From contig CAMRTM010000009.1 of assembly GCA_947053645.1 (NCBI GenBank), positions 1 through 38,601 of the forward strand: a stretch of DNA of 38,601 bases. The letters run 5' to 3'. Position 1 is the stretch's first letter, and every line of letters starts with the position of its first letter. This stretch comes from an uncultured Bacillota bacterium (lineage in GTDB: Bacteria; Bacillota; Clostridia; Christensenellales; UBA1242). The translations under genes were made by a program, and so were the position numbers. The notes below the pieces were generated by a model that had not been told where the DNA came from, searched no databases, and was given only the letters and a program-made list of their open reading frames with translations. Below are positions 1 to 9,511 of this stretch, one piece after another.

Positions 1-2426
1 TTTATTATTTGATTGCCTGAAGTAAGTCTTTCACTTTCTGGAATCTTTTTACATTGCATTGGTAATATTTTTAAACCAAAATCCACAGCAATAGTTGCGT
101 CATCTGCCACATCTACGAAAACCACCTTATCGCTACCTTCAAAATTAATATATCGAAGCCCCTTTCTATACCTTTGTGAAACTGGTAACGAGGCAACATT
201 GAGTCGTTTAATATAACCATTTTGAGTAACAACCACGGTAGTTGCAAATTCAAGTTGGCTTGCAAATACCACATTATCACCCTCTTCCATATTTATTCCT
301 CTCACGCCGCCTGATATACGACCTTGAGTTGGAACATCACTCTTTTCAAAGTTTAGGCAATTTCCTTGCGAGGTCATCATAAGCACGCTCTTACCCACCT
401 TATCTAATTGAACTCCAAGGACACTATCGCCCTCTCCGAGTTTCATGACTTGATAGAAGGATTTTGTAGTTATACAATCTTTTAAACTACTCTTTTTGAT
501 CATACCCTGTCTTGAATAGAAAAGCAAACTGCCTTCGCTTCCCGCTTTCATGAATGATACAACAAATTCATCCTTTGACGCCCCACTATCTAAACTATTC
601 AGCGTTATACCTTTATCACGCCACTTACATTCTTTGATTTTATCGCAGGTGATTTTTAAGCAATTACCTTTATTTGTAAACATCAAAAGCATTTCTTTAG
701 AGGATACCCCCTCTATCTGATGATGTACATCTGTTATGGTAGAGGTATCATTAAGCACTTTATTAGACATAGAATAATTTTTTGCAGTAACCTTCTTAAT
801 AGTATTTCCGCTGGAGAGAGCAACTACAAATCCTTGAGACTCATCTTCTTCCTTTTTCTCTTCAAGTTTAATTTCTCCGTTTTTCAAAATATGAGTTCGG
901 CGTGGAGAATTATAGTTCTTCTTGATTTCAAGAAGTTCTTTCTTAACAACCTCATATTGTGCTATTTTTGATGCGAGTATTCGCTCATATTCTGCGATTT
1001 TTTTCTTAAGGTCGGCAAGTTCTGCTTCAAGTTTCTCTACCTCCAAGTTTACAAGTCTTGCAAGACGCATATCTAGAATTGCTTGCGTTTGTTTATCACT
1101 TAAATCGAACTTGGCTTTAAGCCTTTGTTTCGCCTCTGTCACATTGGCAGAAGTCTTGATTATCTTGATAACAGCATCAATATTCTTTATTGCAACAAGT
1201 AGTCCTTCAACAATATGCGCGCGTTCCTTAGCCATATTTAGGTCGTACCTAGTTCGTCTTGCAATAACCTCTCTTTGGTAATGTGCATAATATGAAATAA
1301 TATCAATAAGCCCCATAAGTTTTGGCTTTCCATCAGCGATTGCAACCATATTAAATGCAAAGGATTGTTGAAGATTTGTTGATTTATATAATATTTCCAA
1401 TATTTTTTTAGGCTTAGCATCTTTTTTGAGTTTAATGACTGCCCTTACATTTTTATCACTTTCATCAACTATGTCAGCGATATCACCTAATTTTTCCTTA
1501 TTCTGCTCCTTTAAATCCGCTATTTTTTGGAGTAATTGTGCTTTATTGACTTGATATGGTAGTTCTGTGATGACAAGGCTTGTTCTCCCATTGATTGTTT
1601 CAAGGTTTACCTTACCACGCATCATGATTTTGCCTTTACCAGTCTTATATGCCTGTTCTAGCCCATCATCAAAGTAAATTTCGCCGCCAGTTGGAAAATC
1701 TGGACCTTTGATATATTTCATCATATCAGAAAGGGTTATTCTTGGGTTGTCAATGTATGCAATTACACCGTCAATGGTTTCGCCAAGGTTATGTGGTGGG
1801 ATGTTTGTAGCAACACCTACCGCAATACCAGATGTTCCATTTACAAGAAGGTTTGGAAAGCGTCCTGGAAGCATATCTGGTTCCTGCAAAGTATCATCAA
1901 AGTTATAACTCCAACGCACTGTATCTTTATCCAAATCTCTTAGTAGTTCTAGAGCAAGAGGCGCCATCTTTGCCTCGGTATAACGCATTGCTGCTGGGCT
2001 ATCTCCGTCAATAGAACCAAAGTTTCCTTGCCCGTCTACAAGTGGCATTCTCATACTGAAATCTTGCGCCATACGACACATAGCATCGTATACCGAACTG
2101 TCACCATGTGGATGATATTTACCTAGACAGTCACCGACAAGTCTTGCACTCTTTCGATAGCCTTTATCAGGCTGCATACCAAGTTCAAGCATGGAATAGA
2201 GTATCCTTCGCTGTACTGGTTTTAATCCATCCTCTACCCTTGGAAGCGCTCTATCCATAACGACACATTCAGTGTATGGAATCATAGAGTCATGAAGCAC
2301 CTGTTCAATTGAACGATAGATAATACCTTTATTATCTCCGTTTCCTTCTCTGCTTTCTTCCTCTTGTTCTATTTCAGGAAGCCCATTCATTTCTTCTTGT
2401 ATTATTTTATCTTTTTCCTCTTGCAC
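1..2426 (-). CDS. parC: DNA topoisomerase IV subunit A (ParC), 3' end cut by window edge
   Basis: Breakage-reunion subunit of a type IIA topoisomerase, the decatenating partner of ParE encoded just upstream. I chose a GTG start at 2426 because GAGGT lies five bases before it; 808 codons are inside the window and no stop is reached. Visible motifs are the quinolone-pocket segment HPHGDSS (about residues 105-111) and the catalytic tyrosine in AAMRYTE (about Tyr149), followed by a coiled-coil and the start of the C-terminal beta-pinwheel. The first pinwheel blade shows no QRRGGKG-type GyrA box, and DSSVYDA is the ParC form, so ParC is preferred over GyrA. The pairing with an isolated parE away from dnaA/recF agrees. 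The N-terminus carries about 30 acidic extra residues before the usual start of homology. Confidence 0.9.
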   Translation of the reverse strand, partial: MQEEKDKIIQEEMNGLPEIEQEEESREGNGDNKGIIYRSIEQVLHDSMIPYTECVVMDRALPRVEDGLKPVQRRILYSMLELGMQPDKGYRKSARLVGDCLGKYHPHGDSSVYDAMCRMAQDFSMRMPLVDGQGNFGSIDGDSPAAMRYTEAKMAPLALELLRDLDKDTVRWSYNFDDTLQEPDMLPGRFPNLLVNGTSGIAVGVATNIPPHNLGETIDGVIAYIDNPRITLSDMMKYIKGPDFPTGGEIYFDDGLEQAYKTGKGKIMMRGKVNLETINGRTSLVITELPYQVNKAQLLQKIADLKEQNKEKLGDIADIVDESDKNVRAVIKLKKDAKPKKILEILYKSTNLQQSFAFNMVAIADGKPKLMGLIDIISYYAHYQREVIARRTRYDLNMAKERAHIVEGLLVAIKNIDAVIKIIKTSANVTEAKQRLKAKFDLSDKQTQAILDMRLARLVNLEVEKLEAELADLKKKIAEYERILASKIAQYEVVKKELLEIKKNYNSPRRTHILKNGEIKLEEKKEEDESQGFVVALSSGNTIKKVTAKNYSMSNKVLNDTSTITDVHHQIEGVSSKEMLLMFTNKGNCLKITCDKIKECKWRDKGITLNSLDSGASKDEFVVSFMKAGSEGSLLFYSRQGMIKKSSLKDCITTKSFYQVMKLGEGDSVLGVQLDKVGKSVLMMTSQGNCLNFEKSDVPTQGRISGGVRGINMEEGDNVVFASQLEFATTVVVTQNGYIKRLNVASLPVSQRYRKGLRYINFEGSDKVVFVDVADDATIAVDFGLKILPMQCKKIPESERLTSGNQII

Positions 2427-2446
2427 TTTTTACCTCGCTTTATTTT

Positions 2447-2473
2447 AGATCCTTCGGCTTCGCTCAGGATGAC
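2447..2473. repeat. Interspersed hairpin repeat (GATCCTTCGG...CTCAGGATGAC type), copy 1
   Basis: Short imperfect palindrome in the parE-parC spacer, with TCCT and AGGA arms around a TTCGGCTTCGCTC core. A variant copy lies at 11753-11790. Elements of this form are common dispersed extragenic repeats in many bacteria. The rest of the 2427-2663 spacer is AT-rich with no recognisable gene. Confidence 0.6.
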
Positions 2474-2663
2474 AGGAGTGAAATGACACTTTTTATCTCT
2501 TAATTTTTATATCTTTCTACACTGTTCTGAACTATAGCTGTGAAACAATTCTTTTTATCTCTTCATTATTTATTTCTACGCTATTATGATTTTTATAAGT
2601 GGAACGGAATTTTCTTATCTTTCTTTCTCCGCTACACCTTAAGTTGAAATGACATATTGGGAT

Positions 2664-4613
2664 TTATTTTTTATAATTTTTATAAAATTCGTCCTCTTTA
2701 TCAAAGTTTGCGTGTTGGGATATATACGCTTTGCGGGCATCTATATCATCACCCATCCATGTCGTAACCATTTTCTCTGCCTCGGCAGCATCCTCAATAT
2801 TTACCTGAATTAGCATTCGTTTATCAGGATCCATAGTGGTATCCCAAAGTTGGTCTGGGTTCATCTCGCCGAGTCCTTTATATCTTTGCAGGTCATATCC
2901 CTTACCAGCCCGTGAAATAGCATCTGGCAGTTCGTTATCTGAGTAAACATACTCGACAAAGTCTTTCTTAGAAACCTTATATAATGGTGGAAGCCCGATA
3001 TACACATGTCCGTCATTGATAAGTTCTCTCATATATCTATAGAAGAAGGTAAGAAGTATTGCTCGAATATGCGCACCATCTTGGTCAGCATCGGAAAGAA
3101 TGATGACTTTATTATATCTTAGGCTTGATAAATCTAAGTCCTCGCCTATACCAGTATTTAAGGCACTTATTATCGTCCTTATCTCCTCATTTGCAAGAAC
3201 TTGGTCTATTCTTTTCTTTTCAGCGTTGAGCGGTTTTCCACGAAGTGGAAGTATCGCTTGAAAGCGTCTATCTCTTCCTTGTTTTGCACTACCTCCCGCT
3301 GAATCTCCTTCCACGATAAACAATTCACTTAATTCGCGGTTTCTAGATGTTGCCGCAGCAAGTTTACCAACTAGGTTAAAATTCTCAGCATTGTTTTTAG
3401 CACGAGTGAGTTCCTTTGCTTTCTTTGCCGCCTCTCTTGTCTTGGCTGCACCTTTGGCTTTATTGATTATAATCTCGGCAACTGAGTTATTCTTTTTATC
3501 TTCAAAGAATTTACTAAGTTCTTTTATTGTTAAGTTCTCAACATAGGTCTTTGCTTCGGGATTTCCCAGTTTTGTTTTGGTTTGCCCTTCAAATTGAACA
3601 TTGTTCATTTTGATATTTAGCACTACGGTAATTCCTTCGCGAAAATCCTCGCCAAGCAAATTTGCCTCTTTCTCTTTTAAGTAATTATTTGAACGAGCAT
3701 AGTCATTCATAACCTTTGTAAAGGCACTTCTGAATCCTGTTTCGTGAGTTCCGCCCTCTATTGTCGGAATGTTATTTACAAATGAAAATGAATTTTCTGT
3801 GTATGAATCGGTGTATGTAAAAGACACTTCTAAGTCAAAATTCTTATCTTCAGCATGGAAAAATATCGGCCTTGGAAGCAGTTTTGTCTTTCCCTCTACA
3901 AGATATTCCACATAATCTGCAATTCCACCTTCATAGTGATAATTTTCTTCAAGCCCCTCTCGGTCGTCTATTACAGTAATTCTTAAGCCCTTGTTTAAAA
4001 AGGCAAGTTCCTTTGCTCTGCGAGAAATGTTTTCATAACTAAACTCGAGTGCACCAAACATTTCGCTATCTGGAAGGAAGGTCACTTTTGTTCCCGTCTT
4101 ATCAGTCTTTCCTATTTGCTTTAATGGCTCTACTGGTACACCACTATGCATCTTACCATTCTCGTCCATATATGAATGGAAAGAAATCTGATATTCCTTA
4201 CCACCCTTATATACTGTGACATTGCACCACTTTGAAAGTGCATTTGTCACTGATGCACCCACACCATGTAGTCCACCTGAAAATTTATAATTTGAATTAT
4301 TGAATTTTCCGCCAGCATGAAGGGTGGTATATACAACCTCTACTCCGCTTTTGTGAAGTGTTGGATGATTATCAACTGGAATTCCTCGTCCATTATCTTC
4401 AACCGTTGCACTGCCATCTTTATTCAATGTAATTGTTATAGTGTCGCCATATCCATTTGAAATTTCATCAATAGCATTATCCACTATCTCCCAAAGAAGA
4501 TGGTGCATTCCTTTTGAGCCTGTTGTACCAATATACATACCCGGGCGAAGTCTCACTGCGTCAAGCCCTTCAAGTACGACAATGTCTTTTGAATCATATG
4601 TTTTATCAGCCAT
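2664..4613 (-). CDS. parE: DNA topoisomerase IV subunit B (ParE)
   Basis: ATPase subunit of a type IIA topoisomerase, 649 residues, full length. The GHKL ATP-binding site is visible as EIVDNAIDE (near residue 42), DNGRGIP and GGLHGVGAS. The transducer domain follows, then the TOPRIM domain with VEGDSAGGSAKQGRDRRFQA and the metal-binding DADQDG, and the C-terminal YKGLGEM region. The sequence is intermediate between GyrB and ParE. The DRRFQ form, together with the partner lacking a GyrA box, favours ParE. RBS AAGGGG precedes the ATG. It is followed on the same strand by parC after a 237-bp spacer containing a hairpin repeat. GyrB remains possible for the symbol; the family assignment is secure. 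Confidence 0.93.
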   Translation of the reverse strand: MADKTYDSKDIVVLEGLDAVRLRPGMYIGTTGSKGMHHLLWEIVDNAIDEISNGYGDTITITLNKDGSATVEDNGRGIPVDNHPTLHKSGVEVVYTTLHAGGKFNNSNYKFSGGLHGVGASVTNALSKWCNVTVYKGGKEYQISFHSYMDENGKMHSGVPVEPLKQIGKTDKTGTKVTFLPDSEMFGALEFSYENISRRAKELAFLNKGLRITVIDDREGLEENYHYEGGIADYVEYLVEGKTKLLPRPIFFHAEDKNFDLEVSFTYTDSYTENSFSFVNNIPTIEGGTHETGFRSAFTKVMNDYARSNNYLKEKEANLLGEDFREGITVVLNIKMNNVQFEGQTKTKLGNPEAKTYVENLTIKELSKFFEDKKNNSVAEIIINKAKGAAKTREAAKKAKELTRAKNNAENFNLVGKLAAATSRNRELSELFIVEGDSAGGSAKQGRDRRFQAILPLRGKPLNAEKKRIDQVLANEEIRTIISALNTGIGEDLDLSSLRYNKVIILSDADQDGAHIRAILLTFFYRYMRELINDGHVYIGLPPLYKVSKKDFVEYVYSDNELPDAISRAGKGYDLQRYKGLGEMNPDQLWDTTMDPDKRMLIQVNIEDAAEAEKMVTTWMGDDIDARKAYISQHANFDKEDEFYKNYKK

Positions 4614-4713
4614 ATTTACCCCTTATATGTAATTATTTTAACATAAAAAACAAAATTCATAAAACATTTTAAACCATTTTCTAAAAACTTAAATAAAATA
4701 TATTATGAATTAT

Positions 4714-4742
4714 TTGAGTAAATTTGTTTGCATAAATATACA
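4714..4742 (+). promoter_or_regulatory. Candidate sigma-A promoter for murG
   Basis: TTGAGT (4714-4719), 17-base spacer, TATACA (4737-4742), about 65 bases before the murG start. The region is the divergent spacer between parE and murG. Confidence 0.5.
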
Positions 4743-4808
4743 AAGACAAGAATACTTATTCATTTATATTTTTACACTATTTACACATAATATTTTTAAG
4801 GAGCATAT

Positions 4809-5867
4809 ATGAAAAAGATTGTTTTAACCGGTGGTGGCACTGCTGGTCATATCTACCCTGCACTGGCGGTAAAGGAGCGACTTGGCAGGGAATATGAGGT
4901 GCATTTTATAGGTGGCAATGGAATGGAAAAAAAGATTCTTGCTGAAGAAAAAGATATCATTTTCCATGAGATAAGTGCTGTCAAACTTGAACGAAAATTA
5001 ACATTAAAAAATTTTCTTATCCCGGCCAAACTTTTAAAATCCATTAATCAGGCAAAGAAAGTTTTACTTGAAATTAAGCCAGATGTTATTTTTTCAAAAG
5101 GCGGATTTGTTTCGGTGCCTACCGTTCTTGCAGGAAGAAAATTAAATATTCCTATTATAAGCCATGAAAGCGATTTAAGCATGGGACTAGCAAACAAAAT
5201 CATTTTACATAATTGCGACTTTATGTGTACCTCGTTTGAAGAAACAGGTAAACATAACAAGAAATGTGTTTTCACCGGGCAGCCTATACGAAAAAAAATA
5301 TTTAATGGCAGGAAGGAAAGTATAGAAAAAATAATTCCCGCCTTTGATAAAAGCAAACCTAATCTGCTTGTAATTGGCGGGTCGCTGGGTGCGAAGTTTA
5401 TAAATGACAAAGTGTGGAAAAATCTTGACAACTTAACAAATAAATTTAATGTGGTACATATAACTGGCAGACAGGCAAAAGACTCTCACAAACATAATGG
5501 TTATAAACAAATTGATTATGCAGAAAATGTAGGCGACTATCTTGCTTATGCTGACATAATATTATCGAGAGCAGGCTCTGGAGCAATAAATGAGTTTCTT
5601 GCACTAAGAAAACCTATGCTTTTAATTCCCCTTTCTAAAAAATGTTCACGAGGCGACCAAATAGAAAATGCTAAACTATTTTCTAGTTTAGGCTTTGCTG
5701 ATATACTAGAAGAAGAAAACTTTGATGACAACATCTTTTTAGCAAAACTGCAAAGATTGTATTTAAATTGTGAAAATTACAAGCAAAACATGAAAAATAT
5801 GCAAAATTTTAACGCATGTGATAAAATTATCGAGTTAATTAAAAAAGTGGAAAACAAAACAAAATAA
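4809..5867 (+). CDS. murG: UDP-GlcNAc:undecaprenyl-PP-MurNAc-pentapeptide GlcNAc transferase (MurG)
   Basis: Membrane-associated GT28 glycosyltransferase that converts lipid I to lipid II in peptidoglycan synthesis; 352 residues, normal length. Seen: the N-terminal glycine loop TGGGTAGHIYPALAV, HESDLSMGLAN in the acceptor domain, GGSLGA at the start of the C-terminal Rossmann domain, and the UDP-GlcNAc signature SRAGSGAINEFLALRKP with DQIENA. RBS AAGGAG sits eight bases or less before the ATG. The gene stands alone here rather than in a dcw cluster. Its stop codon lies inside a perfect bidirectional terminator stem shared with the convergent subtilase gene. Confidence 0.96.
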   Translation: MKKIVLTGGGTAGHIYPALAVKERLGREYEVHFIGGNGMEKKILAEEKDIIFHEISAVKLERKLTLKNFLIPAKLLKSINQAKKVLLEIKPDVIFSKGGFVSVPTVLAGRKLNIPIISHESDLSMGLANKIILHNCDFMCTSFEETGKHNKKCVFTGQPIRKKIFNGRKESIEKIIPAFDKSKPNLLVIGGSLGAKFINDKVWKNLDNLTNKFNVVHITGRQAKDSHKHNGYKQIDYAENVGDYLAYADIILSRAGSGAINEFLALRKPMLLIPLSKKCSRGDQIENAKLFSSLGFADILEEENFDDNIFLAKLQRLYLNCENYKQNMKNMQNFNACDKIIELIKKVENKTK

Positions 5868-5895
5868 AACGAGTATATTTTACTCGTTTTATTTT
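5861..5895. terminator. Bidirectional terminator murG / subtilase
   Basis: Perfect 15-bp stem (5861-5875 with 5881-5895) around a 5-base loop, A-rich on one side and T-rich on the other, so it can end transcripts from both strands. The murG TAA and the subtilase TAA are both inside the stem. Confidence 0.9.
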
Positions 5896-7022
5896 AGCCT
5901 CGGATATCCAAAACCTTCTAGGTTGCGATTGAATGTAATTGATTTGCAACTTGTAAGCAATATCCTTTTTATTTCGTCTGGTTTTAAATTTGGATTTTCC
6001 TCTTTTAGTAGTGCCACCATACCAGCAATCATAGGAGTTGCTACGCTTGTTCCACTTAATGTGGTATACGCTTTTTTTAATCCACATGAAATTATATCTA
6101 CAGATGGAGCAATAAGGTCTGGTTTAAATCTTTGGAATGCAGGACCTCTTGATGAAAAGTTTGCTATTTCAAAAAAGTCTTCACTGTAGGTATCATCGTC
6201 TAATCTATTATCATCAAAGCCTCCCACCGTAATTATTTTTCCGCTTACTCCTGGGCTTTTTATAGTTTGAAATTCGGGGCCACTATTTCCTGCAGCAGCA
6301 ACTACAACAATTCCACATTTCCAAAGGGCTTCCGCTCCACTCATAATAGGGTCATTATACCCTAGCGGCTCACTTCCAAAACTCATACAAACAATATCTA
6401 TTCCATATTCTTTATGATGATTATAAACCCACTCCATTGCATCTAATATACGGTCAGCAGTAGCCTCACCTTCACCATTAAGTGCCTTAAGGGAAATGAT
6501 TTTTGCCTGTGGAGCAATACCACTATACCTACCTCCACTCATACCACCATTCCCTACACAAACTCCACTGACAAAAGTCCCATGACCATTATCGTCATAG
6601 TGATACTTTCTTCCATTCACAAAATCTTCAAAATGGACTAAGCGATTTTGTCCTAACATAAAATCTAAATGCGAGGAAAGTCCCGTGTCTATAAAAGCAA
6701 TGGTTGAATTCTTTCCACTTAACTGTTTATCTTCGCAATTCAATACTTTTTTAGCCACATTCATAAGAGCGCAGGCATTAGATATTGAATATATAAATTC
6801 CACTTGCGTAAGATTTGATAGGCTACTTAGTTCCTTTTTATTTAATTCAATCTTAAATGACTTTATGAATAAATATTCATGCAAAATATGTATGTTTTTC
6901 TTTTGTAGATAACCTTTTAATCTTTGATAGTCGTGTGCTTTTACTATACATTCCACTTTTTTACTTTCATTTAAGGCATCAACGACTAATAGTAAACTTC
7001 TGTCGATTTTTTCCTTTTTCAT
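5889..7022 (-). CDS. Subtilisin-like serine protease (S8), cytoplasmic type
   Basis: 377-residue S8 peptidase. The catalytic triad is readable: Asp112 in FIDTG, His147 in NGHGTFVSG, and Ser326 in GTSVATP, with the oxyanion Asn246 in AAGNSG. Residues 1-90 look like an I9-type propeptide/inhibitor region and there is no signal peptide, so an intracellular AprX/Isp-like protease is the best match. The start overlaps the stop of the small upstream gene by four bases (ATGA), suggesting translational coupling. The physiological substrate cannot be inferred. Confidence 0.9.
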   Translation of the reverse strand: MKKEKIDRSLLLVVDALNESKKVECIVKAHDYQRLKGYLQKKNIHILHEYLFIKSFKIELNKKELSSLSNLTQVEFIYSISNACALMNVAKKVLNCEDKQLSGKNSTIAFIDTGLSSHLDFMLGQNRLVHFEDFVNGRKYHYDDNGHGTFVSGVCVGNGGMSGGRYSGIAPQAKIISLKALNGEGEATADRILDAMEWVYNHHKEYGIDIVCMSFGSEPLGYNDPIMSGAEALWKCGIVVVAAAGNSGPEFQTIKSPGVSGKIITVGGFDDNRLDDDTYSEDFFEIANFSSRGPAFQRFKPDLIAPSVDIISCGLKKAYTTLSGTSVATPMIAGMVALLKEENPNLKPDEIKRILLTSCKSITFNRNLEGFGYPRLK

Positions 7023-7270
7023 TTTAAGTTTTCCAAAATACTTTTCATTTTTTTGTAGTTTTCTTCTGGCAAATATCCTTTTAAAGAATCTAAGGTTGAA
7101 GATAATTTTTCGTAGTCAAATGTCCCCTCTTGTTTTTGTCTTGAAGTTTCTTCAAACAACTTGCGAGTTAGATCATCCTCTGAAAGATCTTTAAGTTCAT
7201 TATATTTTCCCATCATGTCTTCTTGGGACTTATCTTTTTTTACTTGGTTATTAAAATTCGATATCTTCAT
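7019..7270 (-). CDS. Small unknown protein coupled to the subtilase
   Basis: 83-residue, highly charged, Lys/Glu-rich, predicted helical protein without membrane segments. I start it at ATG 7270 because AGAGG lies five bases upstream; an in-frame GTG at 7276 falls inside that RBS. Its TGA overlaps the subtilase ATG, so the two are translated together. I do not recognise a family. A role as regulator, chaperone or substrate of the protease is only a contextual guess. Confidence 0.7.
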   Translation of the reverse strand: MKISNFNNQVKKDKSQEDMMGKYNELKDLSEDDLTRKLFEETSRQKQEGTFDYEKLSSTLDSLKGYLPEENYKKMKSILENLK

Positions 7271-7348
7271 ATTCACCTCTATTTTAATATATGGCGATTA
7301 GGTCTAAAAAGTTGCACTATATTTTATTTAATCGAATATATATTAAAT

Positions 7349-7669
7349 ATGGAAAATAATTTTTTAGATCTTTTTAGTAGGCTTTTTATGGGACAATCTA
7401 ACAACATGCAAAACACAAGTTCCATATACCCTAATTCTTCCTACCCAAATGCTCCTTACGGTCAAAACTCTTTTGGCGTATCGCAAAATAATGATATGTC
7501 ATCAATGATGCCACTCCTCTTATCTCTTATGGGAGGTGGTGGAGTTTCTGCACTTTCAAAAAGTCTGCCTGAACCTCTTGCAACCCTTTTGACTTCACAG
7601 ACAAAAAATTCACCGCAAAGCGGTGAACAAAGTGAAAAAGCCATGCCTCATGACGAAGTGATCTTATAA
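7349..7669 (+). CDS. Small unknown Asn/Ser/Gly-rich protein
   Basis: 106 residues beginning MENNFLDLFSRLFMG, with a low-complexity Asn/Ser/Pro/Tyr middle and a short hydrophobic stretch (MMPLLLSLMGGGG). No signal peptide or known domain. There is no ribosome binding site before ATG 7349. Instead a promoter-like TTGCAC (7312-7317) and an AT-rich -10 (AATATA 7335-7340 or TATATA 7337-7342) end four to eight bases before the ATG, so the mRNA may be leaderless or nearly so. The tail overlaps the convergent ATPase gene by six bases. Coding status is moderately supported. Confidence 0.5.
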   Translation: MENNFLDLFSRLFMGQSNNMQNTSSIYPNSSYPNAPYGQNSFGVSQNNDMSSMMPLLLSLMGGGGVSALSKSLPEPLATLLTSQTKNSPQSGEQSEKAMPHDEVIL

Positions 7670-8332
7670 TTCATCTTTAAGATCTTCTAGGTTATCAGAA
7701 ACTGAACCATTCTTGAAATAAATGTTTCTTTTACATAATTTCCCTGCAATATCTGGCTTTGTTGTGGCAACTATTAGAGTTGTCTTTTTTCCCTTCAACT
7801 TCTTGATTAGGTTTATCACAACTTCCATAGTAGGTGCCGAAATATTATCAAAAATATTATCGACCATAAGCAAATCAAGTTCTCTTAAAGAAAGGCGTAT
7901 AAGCGAAAGTACATACTTCTCTTCCAGCGACAAAAATTTGAGTTTCGTGTCCTTAATTTTTTCAATTGCATATTCTATTATTATTTTATTGATTTTATTT
8001 TCAATTTCAGCCTCATCATCTCCGCGGGCTTTTAATATATATTTCAGATTTTCATATACCGTTTTCTTTTCAATAAAAACCGGTGTGGCTGGCACATATC
8101 CTGCACTTATGTCAGTTTTATAGTTGAGTTTTGACAGCGGAATATCTTTAATATAAATCTCGCCTTTTGTAGGCTTTTCAAGTTTTGAAAGTACACGAAG
8201 TAGCGTCGTCTTCCCACTTTCATCTTCGCCGACAAAGGCAACACTCTCCCCCTCTGAAATATTCATATTGACATTATAAAGTGCATAGTATTCTCTAGTA
8301 TATTTTAGATATAAGTTTTTTACTTGAAGCAT
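7664..8332 (-). CDS. Degenerate ABC-type ATP-binding protein
   Basis: 222-residue ABC ATPase fold with a start preceded by GGGGAG. The nucleotide-binding motifs are eroded. Walker A is GEDESGKTT (residues 35-43) with Glu in place of the second conserved Gly. The Q-loop reads GYVPATPVF with no Gln, and the signature LSGGQ is LSLEE. Walker B is LLMVDNIFD, with Asn159 where the catalytic Glu should be, and the switch His is replaced by Thr in IVATTKP. Lys41 and Asp158 remain, so it may bind but hydrolyse nucleotide poorly. No permease gene is adjacent. It could be a regulatory or structural ABC protein. Confidence 0.8.
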   Translation of the reverse strand: MLQVKNLYLKYTREYYALYNVNMNISEGESVAFVGEDESGKTTLLRVLSKLEKPTKGEIYIKDIPLSKLNYKTDISAGYVPATPVFIEKKTVYENLKYILKARGDDEAEIENKINKIIIEYAIEKIKDTKLKFLSLEEKYVLSLIRLSLRELDLLMVDNIFDNISAPTMEVVINLIKKLKGKKTTLIVATTKPDIAGKLCKRNIYFKNGSVSDNLEDLKDEL

Positions 8333-8441
8333 AATTCTCCCCTATATTCTAAATATACTATATTCCTTAATTTTTTAAAAACGATTTTTCCTTTTTTACA
8401 GGAAAAAACTTATATAAATATTATTCCGTTTACAAACATAC

Positions 8442-8503
8442 CAGTCAAGGCTTAGAAAATGCCACAAGGCAGGAGTTTAGCAACCCTAAACGACTGTTTT
8501 TTT
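8442..8503 (+). ncRNA. Structured element ending in a U-tract, function unknown
   Basis: In the 234-bp gap between the ABC and lipoprotein genes. CAGTC (8442-8446) pairs with GACTG (8492-8496), enclosing TGCC/GGCA (8460-8471) and a perfect GTTTAG/CTAAAC hairpin (8475-8491). Seven T follow at once (8497-8503). It reads as a three-way-junction RNA with an intrinsic terminator on the plus strand, antisense to the flanking genes. No known RNA family was recognised. Confidence 0.4.
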
Positions 8504-8566
8504 AGCAAGCAATCACAGCAATAAACCTTAAAGAAATCTTATGACTTGGATTAAACTCTAGGTTTA

Positions 8567-9112
8567 TTAATCATCAGAGTTATTATTGTTCTTCCCATCT
8601 ACCTTTAGTTTAAATTCATCAGATATAGGCTCAGTTTCGACTATTACATCGCCTGTACCTTGGCTATTTTCGACTACATCACCCACTACTACACGGAAAG
8701 TAAGAGTTATAACATCTAAAGAAGAAAATAAATACCTTCGGGCTGTCACATTTTCATACCTTTCAAACTTTTCTGTATTCGGCTTATCTTGACCATTAAC
8801 CAGAATTGTTGTTATGCTTTGCCACTCATCAGGCGTTGAAATATTAAAGGTATATTTTTCTTTGCCATTATCTTGCCATACGGAAATATTTTGCATTGCC
8901 TTATCGGCTTTTACCTGAACATCTACATATTTGCCTTCCAGCCTTTTATCGGTCATAAACTTGACTCCAATTCCGTAGTTATCACTTCCACTTACAGAAA
9001 TATCACTAAAAGACGCTGTGCGAAGTGCGGTTGAATTTTCACAACCTACAAAAATAATCGCAGATATAAGACACAACGAAAAAAGAGCAAAATTTTTAAG
9101 AAAGTTTTTCAT
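8567..9112 (-). CDS. Predicted lipoprotein of unknown function
   Basis: 181 residues. The N-terminus has Lys residues, a hydrophobic stretch and a lipobox FVGC with Cys24, so it is probably lipid-anchored outside the membrane. The mature part is beta-rich and ends in an acidic, Asn/Asp-rich tail (NNNNSDD). RBS AGAGGT precedes the ATG. It lies just downstream of yraN on the same strand and could be the last gene of that operon. No family recognised. Confidence 0.75.
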   Translation of the reverse strand: MKNFLKNFALFSLCLISAIIFVGCENSTALRTASFSDISVSGSDNYGIGVKFMTDKRLEGKYVDVQVKADKAMQNISVWQDNGKEKYTFNISTPDEWQSITTILVNGQDKPNTEKFERYENVTARRYLFSSLDVITLTFRVVVGDVVENSQGTGDVIVETEPISDEFKLKVDGKNNNNSDD

Positions 9113-9158
9113 ATTTACCTCTTTCTAAATATTGCCCATATTTTCTTGCTTTAAACAA

Positions 9159-9503
9159 TTAAAATGCATTCTCTATATGATTGATTTCCTCGCCTAAAAT
9201 TTCAATAACATCAAAGCGACACGGAAAGTTGAATAAACGATGCTGTTTGATATATACTTGTGCCACAGCACGAATTTTATTTTGTTTGAACGGCGTTACT
9301 GCCTCGCAAGGACGACCATAAGCATATGTACTTCTTGCTTTAACTTCAACAAAAACATAGCAATCTTTTTGTTTCGCAACAATATCAATCTCTCCTATAG
9401 AATTAGCGTAATTGCATTCAATAATTTTGTACCCCTGCTTTTTTAGGTATTTTTGGGCAAGAGTTTCGCCAATTGCCCCCTCTTTACGATTTTTCTCGTG
9501 CAT
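9159..9503 (-). CDS. YraN family (UPF0102) nuclease-like protein
   Basis: 114 residues, the usual size. The restriction-endonuclease-like core is visible: GAIGETLAQKYLKKQGY, then IGEIDIVA with the acidic metal ligands, then VFVEVKAR (ExK motif). RBS AGGAG. Located directly downstream of rbgA, as commonly seen at the end of the trmD-ylqF region. The family may be a Holliday-junction-associated nuclease; its precise function is not established. Confidence 0.9.
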   Translation of the reverse strand: MHEKNRKEGAIGETLAQKYLKKQGYKIIECNYANSIGEIDIVAKQKDCYVFVEVKARSTYAYGRPCEAVTPFKQNKIRAVAQVYIKQHRLFNFPCRFDVIEILGEEINHIENAF

Positions 9504-9511
9504 AAATTCTC

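Noticed and set aside
1-2426. GyrA rather than ParC
   Set aside because: No GyrA-box-like sequence in the first C-terminal blade that can be read, and the pocket motif is the ParC form. The last part of the protein is outside the window, so this is a preference and not proof.
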